DNA from: Bilabrum cf. latius
Taxonomy: Eukaryota > Bigyra: Bicosoecida > Bigyra > Bicosoecida
Assembly (NCBI GenBank): GCA_965178125.1
Contig: CBCXTV010000038.1
Location: 1 to 25,659, forward strand
Length of the DNA stretch: 25,659 bases
Direction of reading: 5' to 3'
Within the stretch, counting starts at the first letter, position 1. Each line of letters begins with the position of its first letter. The position numbers and the translations under genes are program-made. Positions 7,566 through 15,919 of the stretch are shown here, piece by piece. The notes under the pieces were generated by a model. It did no database searches and was not told the origin of the DNA. It worked only from the letters and a program-made list of their open reading frames with translations.

Positions 7566-9529
7566 CTAGATGTTCGTCTGGTCGTCGCTGACTCCATCGT
7601 TGCTGGCATCGTCCTCAGTGGCGACGGGCTCGGCCGGCGCCCGCTGCCAGACCGCGTCCGGCGACACCGCCGTGACCAACGCCATTGCGATCGGGATGAG
7701 AGGGAACGCGCTGAACGCGTTGCCTGCCAGACAACTTGCCACTGCGTGGCTTGGGAGCTTCCGCACATCCATATAGGAGATGTCATAGCCGATGAACTGC
7801 AGCAGCTCCATGCCGTCTAGCTGTCGCATACTCGTGTGCACGCGGCGGCCCGCGAAAATCGCCTCGAGGTCGTCGCCCTCGATCGGATGCGAGGTGCTCC
7901 CGGTCCTCATGATGTACACGCCGCTGGCTGTCAATGTGGGAAGCTTGCCAATCCGCCAAGGGTTGCGCGAAGTGGCGCCCTCTGGCGCGTGCCGCTTGAG
8001 AGAAAAGTTGACGTCTATGAACTGCGGGATGGTCACGTCATCCGCCAAGTCCTGGGGCCAAACGTGGTTCACATAAACCAACACTTCCCATGCCCGTTGG
8101 TCCAGGTGGCGGCACCACTGCAAGGTGTCCCGCGGCGCTGGCCATTGCATGCCACTCGCGTCGAACATCGCCATGTGATCCATCTTATAGGCTGCATCGC
8201 TGCCTGCGCGCACACCGGTAATGCGCCCGGGGGTCTGCCACACACACCTCAAGCGACAACTCAACACTGCCAACCATCTGCAAACCCCTGCCCTGCGCCC
8301 TGGGACTGCCTGCCTCTGATGCCATTCTGTGCGCAACACCCGCATGACCATACAAACGAGACTTGCCTGAGACCGATCAAGGGGCGGCCTTCGTTCTGGT
8401 CGCCATCGCGGGACCGGTCCATGACTCGCAAGCCCTCTGGCAAGAAGAAAGAATGCCAAGGCTCCGCAACCTCCGGACCGAGCCGGGTCTCCTCCATGAA
8501 GCGCCTGACCGTCTCTACCTTCCCCTGGTTCGCGGGGCCGAGGAACGCCAACCAATACAGCCGTTTGCGAGCCGCTCTGCTGCCGTAGGACTCCGCTGAC
8601 AAAATGAACTCCTCCACTACACCGTACCCGGCCTCTCGGAGAACACGCTGGATGTAGCAAGCATCCGACTCGGCTGCGTCAGGTACTTCTTGCGCGAGGG
8701 AGACCAAGTTCTCGAGCAACACCGCGTCAGGGTGGTGGGCCCGGATGTGCTCGATGACGGTCTTGAAGCTTTCCCCTGTCTTCTCCTCCTCGCGCTGAAC
8801 GCATCCTCTGTTCGCGGAGCAACTCGCGTTGAGAGAACTGCGGCTTTTGCAGGTAAAGCCTGCGACGAGGAACCGAGTGTGGCCGACCACGCACTCCTTC
8901 TTGTAGCGCTGGCAGAAGGCCATGCCACTGCTGAGGGCGGCGTTGTCCTTAAAGAGGTTGGCAGACTTGCTCACGCTGTGGCTCTCGAATTGGTCCAGTA
9001 AGAACTTCACCTTAGGCCGGTCGATCTCGCACCCCCAAGCCTGCTCGAGCTGCACCTCTTGTGAGTACTCCTCTTCCCAGAAGCGGCACAATTCCTCCAC
9101 CACGATCGCAAAGATGTCAGTGCCTGATGACATCGTCCCGAAGGTGGACACGCCCAGCGCGCGCAACCGTGCCATATTGGAAGTCAGCTCGTTGACGAGA
9201 CGCGGCGACAACTTGTGGTGCATGGCCTCAATCGCAAGACGAAGCGGGCTCCTGTACCGCGCCGCGGGCTGCTCTGACGAGGCCTCAATCGCAAGACGAA
9301 GCGGGCTCCTGTACCGCGCCGCGGGCTGCTCTGACGATGACACAGTCGCAGCTTCTCCCGCCCCGCCTGCCACGCATGGCTCCAATGGCAAGGTTGGCTG
9401 CGCTCCCTCTCCGGTTTCTGCCTCCCGGCTCGCCTGCGGCGGTCCTGGCACAAGCGTCGACGCCTGCGACGAGCCGACCTCTTGTGACACCGCAACGGCC
9501 TCATCAGCGTCCACCACGACCTCTGCCTC
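7566..9529 (-). CDS. C5-cytosine DNA methyltransferase, two exons
   Basis: The enzyme family transfers a methyl group from S-adenosylmethionine to C5 of cytosine in DNA. Exon A (9529-8367) holds, counting from the in-frame GTG at 9517: motif I TFGTMSSGTD (125-134, SAM binding), WGCEIDRP (161-168), LFKDNAAL (about 188), motif IV VAGFTCKSRSSLN with candidate catalytic Cys 223, motif VI LLENLVS (267-273), and motif VIII YGSRAARKRLYWLAF (311-325). Exon B (8199-7566) holds motif IX-like LPTLTASGVYIM and motif X LAGNAFSAFPLIP. The motif order and spacing are those of the family. Unusual: Thr replaces Pro before the catalytic Cys, and ENL replaces ENV. An in-frame TGA just upstream, followed by CCGCAG/GAG, marks 9529 as a splice acceptor. 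The true N-terminus is therefore further upstream, probably the Ala/Glu-rich exon at 10944. Confidence 0.85.
8200..8366 (-). other. GC-AG intron inside the methyltransferase
   Basis: Sense strand: exon …GGTCTCAG / GCAAGTCTCG … GCGCAGGCAG / CGATGCAGCC. The split codon AG+C keeps frame, so RPLIGL joins S-DAAYKMDHMAMFD, placing motifs IX and X in register. Reading through instead gives an early stop. GCAAGT is an excellent match to a 5' splice site apart from C at +2, a known dinoflagellate variant. Confidence 0.7.
9224..9337. repeat. perfect 57-bp tandem duplication inside the methyltransferase exon
   Basis: Copies 9224-9280 and 9281-9337 are identical. They encode a 19-residue unit (SSEQPAARYRSPLRLAIEA) twice, just before the catalytic domain. 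The frame is kept. Perfect identity means the duplication is recent or homogenised. Confidence 0.95.
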
Positions 9530-9537
9530 CTGCGGTC

Positions 9538-9700
9538 AGCATGCAAACTCTCAAACAACCCTAGCCCCAAGCTTCCGGCCTGGGCCTGGGCCCGGGCCCT
9601 CTCAAAATTCAGCCCGCGACCCAAGAAACACCGATTCTGACGCCTGCGCATCTTCAAGCTGTGGCTCCTGCCGCCCATTCCCGGACACCCTGTAATCGAC
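9538..9700. other. intronic sequence upstream of the methyltransferase exon
   Basis: Contains a GGCCTGGGCCTGGGCCCGGGCC palindromic G/C stretch around 9577-9598, written here in pieces as repeated GGGCC units. No open frame is supported. It probably belongs to the intron before 9529. Confidence 0.35.
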
Positions 9701-10020
9701 GGCAATTACCGGCAATTACCGGCCAATTACCGGCCAATTACCGGCCATTTTCCGGGCCAACAATTTCCGGGCAACCCCAAACCGTCCAAGACCGTCCAAG
9801 ACCGAACCGTCCAAGAACCGTCCAAGACAGTATTTTTTTGAGGATGTCTCGAGCGAAACTTTTTCGGCCACCGTCCAAGGCCGGAAAATCCCCTTGGACG
9901 GTCCAAGCCCGAAACCGTCCAAGACCCAAAAAAGACAAAAAATCGGGACAGAAATTGCCCGGAAAATGCCCGCTAATTCCCGGTTATTCCCGATACTTCC
10001 CGCAAATTCCTGGCGGCTTC
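9701..10020. repeat. fold-back repeat with 10-bp phased units (MITE-like)
   Basis: Left arm: four consecutive units GGCAATTACC or GGCCAATTACC from 9701, then GGCCATTTTCCGGG and AATTTCCGGG. Centre: about seven copies of CCGTCCAAG between 9782 and 9923, with a near-palindrome CTTGGACGGTCCAAG at 9893-9907. Right arm: seven exact 10-bp units from 9951 to 10020 of the type NNNNATTCCCG. The right arm read on the minus strand (GGGCATTTTCCGGGCAATTTC) resembles the left arm on plus (GGCCATTTTCCGGGCC…AATTTC), so the arms are inverted repeats. It lies in the presumed intron between the NLS exon and the methyltransferase exon. Confidence 0.7.
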
Positions 10021-10129
10021 CGCAAAAAGCGAGCCGCAAGACATACCACACCGGGCTTAAGAGACCTTCCTCGCAACTGTTGCCTGCCTTGTTAAATTGC
10101 GCGCGTCCCGACAGACTGAGACACGACAC

Positions 10130-10944
10130 GAGCACTGGAGATGCTCCTCCAAAGCAACAGGATGCGACATGCTACTGAAGAAGCCTTCCAAATCCAAGGC
10201 GGACGCCTGCCGCACGACGTCGTCTTCGTCGTCCTGGCCATGGCGAACCGGAAGCTCTGAGATGTCCTGCGATGCGCTTGCCTGGCGCCGCGGACGCCGC
10301 GGGCGCTTTGCGGGCGGCTCGCCCGTCGGATGCGCCGCTGTCTGTCCCGGCGCTGTCGTCGAACCTGCGCTGCTTGCTGACGCCCGCTCTGCGTTGCTCG
10401 CCCCCTGCGGCTGCACCTCTACCAACGGCTGCTCGCCTACGGCTGCTGCCAATGCCCCTGCCTGCATCTCCGCCGTCTCCCTGGCTACCTCTGCCGGCAC
10501 AACCGCCGCCGCCTCTGGCTGCATCTGCCCTGTCTCCATGGCCACCGCCGCCGGCGCTACGGCCGGCAGTTCCACCGGCGCCCGAGTCTGCATGGCTGCC
10601 GCCTCGGCCGCTGCATCCGTCTCTGCCGCCGGCTCCGCCGGCGTCTCTGGCACCGCCGCCGCCTCTCGGTCCTCGGCCTGCAAGGCCGCCGCCTGCGTCT
10701 CCTCGGCCCCTTCTTCCGTTACTTCTGTCGGCGCCTCTACCGCCGCCGTCCTCTGTGGCGCTACTGCCGCCGCCTCCTCCGTCGGCGGCCCCTCTGCATG
10801 TGTGGCGGGGCGGCGAAACATGGACCTGATGTCGGGCGCCGCCGTGTTCTCGCTAGGCGGGGGGCGCACGGCCGCTTTCGCGCGCGGCGGGGAGCGCGAC
10901 GCTGCTTTCCTGGGCGGCGGGGGGTGCTTGGCCTGCTTCCCCAT
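10130..10944 (-). CDS. Ala/Glu/Pro-rich exon with basic NLS, probable N-terminus of the methyltransferase
   Basis: Starts at ATG 10944. The N-terminus is basic and Pro-rich (MGKQAKHPPPPRKAASR) and is followed by PDIRSMFRRP, which weakly resembles short IxxF-type partner-binding motifs. A long low-complexity Ala/Glu/Thr region follows (residues about 50-200), then AKRPRRPRR (about 212-220), a strong nuclear localisation signal, then an acidic GQDDEDDVV and DLEGFFSSM. The open frame continues to 10057, but the coding composition fades after about 10130, where donor-like GTGTCG sites occur. It lies upstream of the methyltransferase acceptor at 9529 in the same orientation, so I infer a single gene whose disordered N-terminus targets the enzyme to the nucleus. 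It could instead be a separate nuclear protein. Confidence 0.5.
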
Positions 10945-10979
10945 TGCGCTAGGAAGGCTTGGCTGGATGCAAAAGTGCT

Positions 10980-11170
10980 GCGCCGCGCGGTCACAGTGGT
11001 GTATTCTCGGCTGTCTTCTTGCCTGCCTGAATGCCTGCCTGCCTGCCTTGCCTGTGGAATGCCTGCTAGTGTCGGTGTCTTCTTGCCTGCCTGCCTGCCT
11101 GCCTGCCTTGCCTGTCTTACAAGCCTGCCTTGACTGCCTGCTGCTTGCTTGCCCCGCCTGGCTTGTCTGC
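10980..11170. repeat. CCTG-rich tract (CAGG on the minus strand)
   Basis: Dense GCCTGCCTGCCTG runs, including CTGCCTGCCTGCCTGCC near 11087-11107, interrupted by TTG and AATG. It lies just upstream of the ATG at 10944, in the expected 5' leader or a leader intron. Confidence 0.8.
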
Positions 11171-11660
11171 TCCTTGGCTGCCTTGCGCCTTGTTTTTGAC
11201 CCTGATGCTGTATGCTATGGGACATGTCGCGCAGTCGTCCTGCCGAGTGTCTGATGCAAAGGGCATTGCGCTTGGCTCCTCGACCGCCCGCCCGCCTGCC
11301 CACACCCTCTGGTCTGTCGGCAATCAACCTGCCCCATGCCTCGCGCGACACGCACGGTCATGCTGACCAAGCCGCCTGACCTCCCCTGCACGCCCATAGC
11401 CCATGACCATGGCCCATGCCCCTGTCCCCAAGGCCTGGCCTGGACTGCCTGCTGCCTGTTTACCGGGATGCCTGCTCCTGCCGCCTGTCCGTTGGCTGGA
11501 CCGACAACTCCTGCCAACCAACTGCGCCGCCAACGGTCATTGATTCTAGGCCATGCCCCCTGAACCCCCAACGCTGCCGCATATAAGGACACTTTTCTGT
11601 GTCGCCTTGCGATACAGGCCGCAAGGCGTCTCAAGGGCAGACGTCAGCCGGCTCGCTGCG
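11171..11660. other. spacer, no supported gene
   Basis: Short open frames on both strands have low-complexity translations and no motifs. A CCATGGCCCATG-type stretch at about 11400-11420 repeats CCATG. Nothing else can be claimed. Confidence 0.3.
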
Positions 11661-11662
11661 CG

Positions 11663-11830
11663 GGCACGAGCACGCAGATCGTTGCCCACCTAAAGCCGCT
11701 GCCCACCTCAAACCAATTCCCGGATCAAGCCGCGGCTCCCCTCGCAGGCACGAGCACGCAGATCGTTGCCCACCGAAAGCCGCTGCCCACCTCACACCAC
11801 TGCCCGGACCAAGCCGCGGCTCGCCTCAAG
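11663..11830. repeat. 84-bp tandem repeat, two imperfect copies
   Basis: Copies begin at 11663 and 11747 with GGCACGAGCACGCAGATCG. Each goes on through GCCCACC(T/G)AAAGCCGC and AAGCCGCGGCTC(C/G)CCTC. A shorter CAAGCTGCTGCTCACC/CAAGCCGCC tail follows. The period is 28 codons, and the plus-strand frame stays open as a HEHADRCPPKAAAHL unit. I treat that as a by-product of the repeat, because no other coding feature supports it. Confidence 0.8.
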
Positions 11831-12049
11831 CTGCTGCTCACCTGCTCAAGCCGCCGCCCGATCACCCCACAACGCCGCTGCTGACCTCATAGCCTATAGC
11901 GTCGCTGCGTTGCCGCCGCGCTGCAGAACCTGACTCACTTAACCCATGAAGATATGATGAGTGAGTCAAGTGCTGCAGCGCATGGCATAGCTGCGCCGCT
12001 GCTGCGCTGCCTCACCCACCAACGCCGCCGCTGGATTACTGCTGTGCTG

Positions 12050-12050
<1 letters not shown>

Positions 12051-12112
<62 letters not shown>
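12051..12112. repeat. (CTG)20 / (CAG)20 microsatellite
   Basis: About 20 uninterrupted CTG units on plus, CAG on minus, flanked by imperfect GCTGC-rich sequence from 11990 to 12180. It starts about 95 bases past the stop of the RS-rich minus-strand gene, so it probably lies in that gene's 3' untranslated region. Poly-Ala and poly-Gln frames on minus are repeat products. Confidence 0.9.
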
Positions 12113-12205
12113 GCCGCTGCTGCGCTGCTGCGCAGCCGCCTGGCCGCTGCCTCGCAGCCGCCTTGCCGCCGCCTCGCCGCCAACTGGCCGCTCCTCCTTC
12201 TCCAT

Positions 12206-13956
12206 CTACAACGGGCGGCTCCTCGTGATGGTGATCGTGATGTCGAAGCCCTGGTGCTGGAAGCGCAAACTGGCGGGCCGCTCACGCTGCACCTGCTCCT
12301 CGCCGACACGGCCATCGCCATCGCCATCGCCCACCGGCGCCGACAACATCGGCAACGGTGGCAAAAGCGGCGGATAGCGCCGCGGCACCGCCACCACCTC
12401 CTCGTCGCTCGACTCCTCCGTGTCCTCCTTGCCGGGGGGGCGGACCAAGGCCGACCGCATCAACTCCCGCTCCTGCGACGACAACTGTGGCACCCGTTCT
12501 CGCTCCTCTTCTTCTGGCGCAACAATGGCATCGGAAGCCGTCCTCTGCGGCGTCGGCGACGGCGGCGGCTTCGCAGGCCAACTCAGCTTCGGCATCGGCA
12601 GCGGCGCTCGCGTACGCACCGCCGGCGCGGCCTTCGAAGTTGACAACAGCAGCGGCGACTGAGACGGCGCCTGTGCACTTGAAGAGCTCGCGTCCGGCGG
12701 CTCCTCCCCTCGCGCCTCCAAGGTATGTTGTCTTACCGACTCTATTCGTTCTTCCCATTTTCCGTGTTTGGTTTCCCCTTTGTTTTTCTTTTGCACCGCC
12801 TTTGGCTTCGGCTGTTGCTGCTGTTGCATCATGTCCTGCTGCTCGTGCTGCTGCGTCTGGTTCTGCTCCTCCACTGTCGCCCCTGGCGGCTGCTGCTGCG
12901 GCTGCTGTTGCACCTGCAACTGCGGCGTCGCCTTTCGCATCTCCGACTGCGACTCATCCGACGACGACACCTGCTGAGCCTCCGCACCTGTCGTCATATC
13001 CTCCTTCGGGTCCTGCTCAGCATCGTCACGCACCGCCTGCTGCTTCGTCACCGCCTCTGGCACCACCGCCGGCTCTGCTCCTGTGGCACCGCTAGGGTCT
13101 GCTTTGGCATCATCTCCCGCAAGTGCTGCGGCTGCACCATCGTCGGCTTCCCCTGCTGGCCGGAAGATGTTGCTGGCCTCTGCTGCTGTTGCTGCTGCGC
13201 CTGCTGTTGTTGCTGCTTCTTCGTCTGCCTTGCGGGCTTCTGCTGCCGCTGTCACTCCGTCGCCGGCTTCTGCTCCTGCTGTTGCTGCAGACGCAACGGC
13301 TTCTGCCTCCCTGCGCGGCTTCTTTCCTGGCGGCGGCGTGCAAGGGGAGGGCGGCCGGGGAGGCGGCGGCGGCGGCACCAACGGGGCCTTGGGCTGACCG
13401 CTGCTCCCCGACACCGCATCCGGCCAAGCTGACGGCCTCGAGCCCTCGCTGCGCTGGCCGCTCCCATGGCGGCTGCGCTGACGGCTGCGCTGACGGCTGC
13501 GGTGGCGGCTACGCTGGCGTCCGCGAGAGCCGCCGCGCTGGCTGCTGCGAGGGGGGCTGCGCTGGTCGTACTCGCGAGGGTCGTTCCAACCGTCGCCGTC
13601 GCGGCGACGGTCCCCGCCATGGGCATCCTCCTCCTTTTCAAAATCAGTCTTTCTATCTTGTGATTTTGATCTTTCATGTTGACCTTTTACCTTTGTACCT
13701 GTCGTCCTCAGCGTCTCTGGTTCCTTTCTGCTTCTTTGTGGTCCTCCTGGCGGCGGCGCACTCCGCCAGGTGCCACTTGCATGACGATATGGCCAAGGCG
13801 GACTCGTCCTCCCCTGTACTTCACTTGCTTCGCAGCCAAGTTGCGGGTGCACGCCGGGTTCAAACAATATCCATGCTGCTGCAAAGATCCGTCGGGCCCG
13901 AAACGGCGTCCAACATAGGGAAACTGCTTGCACCTTTTACGGGCACGCGGATCCAT
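12206..13956 (-). CDS. zinc-knuckle plus RS-, Pro-, Ala- and Gln-rich protein
   Basis: Starts at ATG 13956 (context TTTCCCATGGAT). The first exon reads MDPRARKRCKQFPYVGRRFG…, then YCLNPACTRNLAAK, which suggests a small Cys-based zinc site. The frame that carries the rest opens after a short GC-AG intron (13728-13828) and gives about 470 more residues. In order they are: charged KEPETL… and SKSQDRKTDFEKEEDAHGG; an RS-type repeat (RQRSRHRSRQRSRQRSRHG); poly-Pro followed by KKPRREAEA, a likely NLS; an Ala-rich stretch; a Gln-rich stretch (QQQPQQQPP, MQQQQQPKPKAV); and SSDEEVV with Pro-rich segments. The RS repeat suggests RNA processing or RNP binding in the nucleus, but RS repeats also occur in unrelated disordered proteins. 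I do not recognise a named family. Confidence 0.6.
13728..13828 (-). other. short GC-AG intron in the RS-rich gene
   Basis: Sense: CTGCGAA / GCAAGTGAAG … AAGAAGCAG / AAAGGAACC. AA+A restores frame (NLAAK then KEPETLRTTG). Without it the zinc-knuckle frame stops. GAAGCA occurs at both junctions. The length is 101 bp. Confidence 0.5.
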
Positions 13957-14139
13957 GGGAAACCTGGCTCATCTGGCCCGCGTTTGGTCGCTGGAGACAA
14001 CTGTCGTAATGCCACCGATGTCATGTCACCGATATGCCGCTGTCTTACCCACTGTCTCACTACATACCGTTTCATGATGCGCAACGCACTCAGTACTCTA
14101 CCTGAGTACGAGTGTACTGATGCACAAACGGCCACAAGC

Positions 14140-14660
14140 TACCCCATGGATCTTCGAGCCCGCAATACCGTCGGCAAGTCCCCACGATGCGCGCGCGAGG
14201 ATGCATCTCCTCTGGCTCCGGCGACGTCATCGCTAGCGGCTAGCGGGCGGCCCAACTGCCGGCAAGCGCCCGGGGCGCCGAGGCGCCCGGGCTCGCGGCC
14301 GGCCTGGCGGCTAGCGGGTCGGCTGGGGTGGGGCGAGCGGCCTGCAAGAAAAAGGCTGAGATTGGCGAAGATATCCACACGGCGGCATGCCGCGCGTGTG
14401 CCCTCTTTCCTGCGCGCTTGCCTGCCTACCTGCCTATCTTTCTTCTGTCCTCACCTGCATGCTGAGTGCTCCCTGCGGCTTACCCGCCCGCCAATCCGCT
14501 TCCTCAATCGCCCTGCTTTCCCTGCATTGGAGAAGACTGACGCTGCGCTGCCTGCCTGTGCTCACTTCGTCTCCTGCTGTGCCTGCGAGCCTGCACGCTG
14601 TGGCTATCGCCTGACATGCGCCGCATATACAATGTCACCCAAGACGCGCGCGCATGCCGC
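14140..14660. other. spacer with GC hairpin and CCTG units, no supported gene
   Basis: Contains GGCTAGCGGG twice (about 14237 and 14309), a strong G/C inverted repeat at 14266-14292, and loose CCTG units at 14415-14440 and 14545-14600. No open frame on either strand has a motif or convincing composition. Confidence 0.35.
14266..14292. repeat. G/C-rich hairpin
   Basis: Left arm GCGCCCGGGGCGCC (14266-14279) pairs with right arm GGCGCCCGGGC (14282-14292) apart from one bulged base, leaving a two-base loop. No T run follows, so it is not a bacterial-type terminator. Confidence 0.6.
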
Positions 14661-14667
14661 GTGCAAG

Positions 14668-15346
14668 TCACTGCCGGCCCGTGAGAACGTCGAGGGTCAC
14701 ATGGCGCCCGCTGTCCAACTTATCCGCGATGTCCATCAACTCGGTCAACGACAAATCCGCCATCGGTAACCGACCTATGAGGTCGCGCTTCAAGCCGGTC
14801 ACCGCCATGCCGCGCCTGCGCAACTCGACCTTCATCTCGTCCCTGGTGTAGCTCCCCATGACGATAGCCCTCCAGAGCGTCGCCTTGTACCTCTCGAGGT
14901 CCCGGTCCGTGGAGTCCTGCTTCTTGCGGTTCGTGCCTCTCGCGGTCCTGTGCTGCTTGCGCTTGTCGCCATCGAAGACCTTGAACACCTTGATCGCCAT
15001 CGCGAGCCATCGTCGCGCTTGCTGCCTGCAACACGACCACCGCGCCCACGACGAGAAGCCCGAAGACGCCCGCGATGACCGCGACGAAGATCAAGAACCC
15101 CTTGTCGCTACACGCGCCCGCCCCGTACACCGCCACGAGCACCTTGGGGGCCATGGCGTAGGCGCCATTCGCCTCAATGCGGCCCACCATCGCGCCGCTG
15201 CAGAAGTCCTCGCCCCTCAAAACCGCCGCTCCCGAGACTAACGCGTTCGCCTCCGTCGCCCCCATCGCGATGCGGAGGCCGCACGCGACCCATGCGCGCG
15301 AGCCGATGGAATGCCTGCGGCGCGACACGCGATTAGACGACGACAT
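14668..15346 (-). CDS. small membrane-segment protein with SAP-like DNA-binding motif
   Basis: A plausible start is the ATG at 15346 (MSSSNRVSRRRHS). About 95 residues later comes a hydrophobic stretch, GFLIFVAVIAGVFGLLVVGA, enough for one membrane helix. The frame then has to shift (or lose 37 bases) near 15010 to enter the next coding segment: AIKVFKVFDGDKRKQHRTARGTNRKKQD, a basic region, then YTRDEMKVELRRRGMAVTGLKRDLIGRL. That segment matches the SAP pattern (helix, G-x-x-x-x-G-x-K-x-x-L-x-x-R-L), a module of about 35 residues that binds scaffold or AT-rich DNA. The frame stops at 14668; a possible donor CGGCA/GTGACT overlaps that stop, so more exons may follow. A membrane anchor joined to a DNA-binding motif is unusual. 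The two halves may instead be separate ORFs. Confidence 0.45.
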
Positions 15347-15583
15347 CCCTGCCTGCCTTGCTAGCCATGGCCCGACCGTAATGGCGGCTTGGACAACTTT
15401 TGACGTGAACTGCAGCCGCCTCGTTGCACACGTCCTGCCCATCCTGCCGACCATGCCAGCCATGGCCCCCATCTAGTATAGCCATGTCACCATGTCCGGG
15501 GCTCGGGAGGCAATCGCGCCCGCCTAGTCCCTCGCCGCGCCCGCCGGGCGGTGCAAAGCGCATCGTCCGCACTGCGGCTATCG

Positions 15584-15592
<9 letters not shown>

Positions 15593-15635
<43 letters not shown>

Positions 15636-15636
15636 C
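15593..15636. repeat. (CCTG)11 microsatellite (CAGG on minus)
   Basis: Uninterrupted GCCT/CCTG tetramers, followed by GCCGCCTGCCGCCTGCC variants to about 15665. It lies upstream of the SAP ORF on the minus strand. Confidence 0.95.
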
Positions 15637-15919
15637 TCGTGCCGCCTGCCGCCTGCCCGCCTGCCGCGCTGAGGGCGGTGTATGTACTGACGCGGGGATG
15701 CATGGAAGCGGCGGCGGAGGTGATGGGCGGTGGGAACTGCTCTTCTGTGACTGCCTGCTTGCCGCTTGAGCTGGGCCCCTGTCTGCCGCGATGCGCTTTC
15801 CATGTGCAAGCATAGTGCTGTACTGTGCGGCCTGCCCGGTCTCGAACACCTGGAAACTGCTTTGGCGACCTTGCTGAAAGCCTGCCCGGTCGCTGGCTCC
15901 TGACATCAACTGCACGCGC

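Noticed and set aside
9661-10178. Plus- and minus-strand short frames through the fold-back repeat
   Set aside because: Their residues follow the 10-bp repeat in all frames, and neither strand shows a motif.
10097-11254. 385-codon plus-strand frame rich in Cys, Ala and Ser
   Set aside because: It is antisense to the Ala/Glu-rich NLS exon, whose codons give open antisense frames. It has no domain and ends in the CCTG repeat.
12725-13432. Plus-strand frame with Leu/Cys-rich membrane-like sequence
   Set aside because: The hydrophobic runs come from CTG/CTT codons antisense to Gln- and Lys-rich coding sequence. The minus strand explains the region better.
13123-14769. 548-codon plus-strand frame rich in Leu and Arg
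   Set aside because: It is a shadow of the RS/Gln/Ala-rich minus-strand gene and continues through spacer without motifs.
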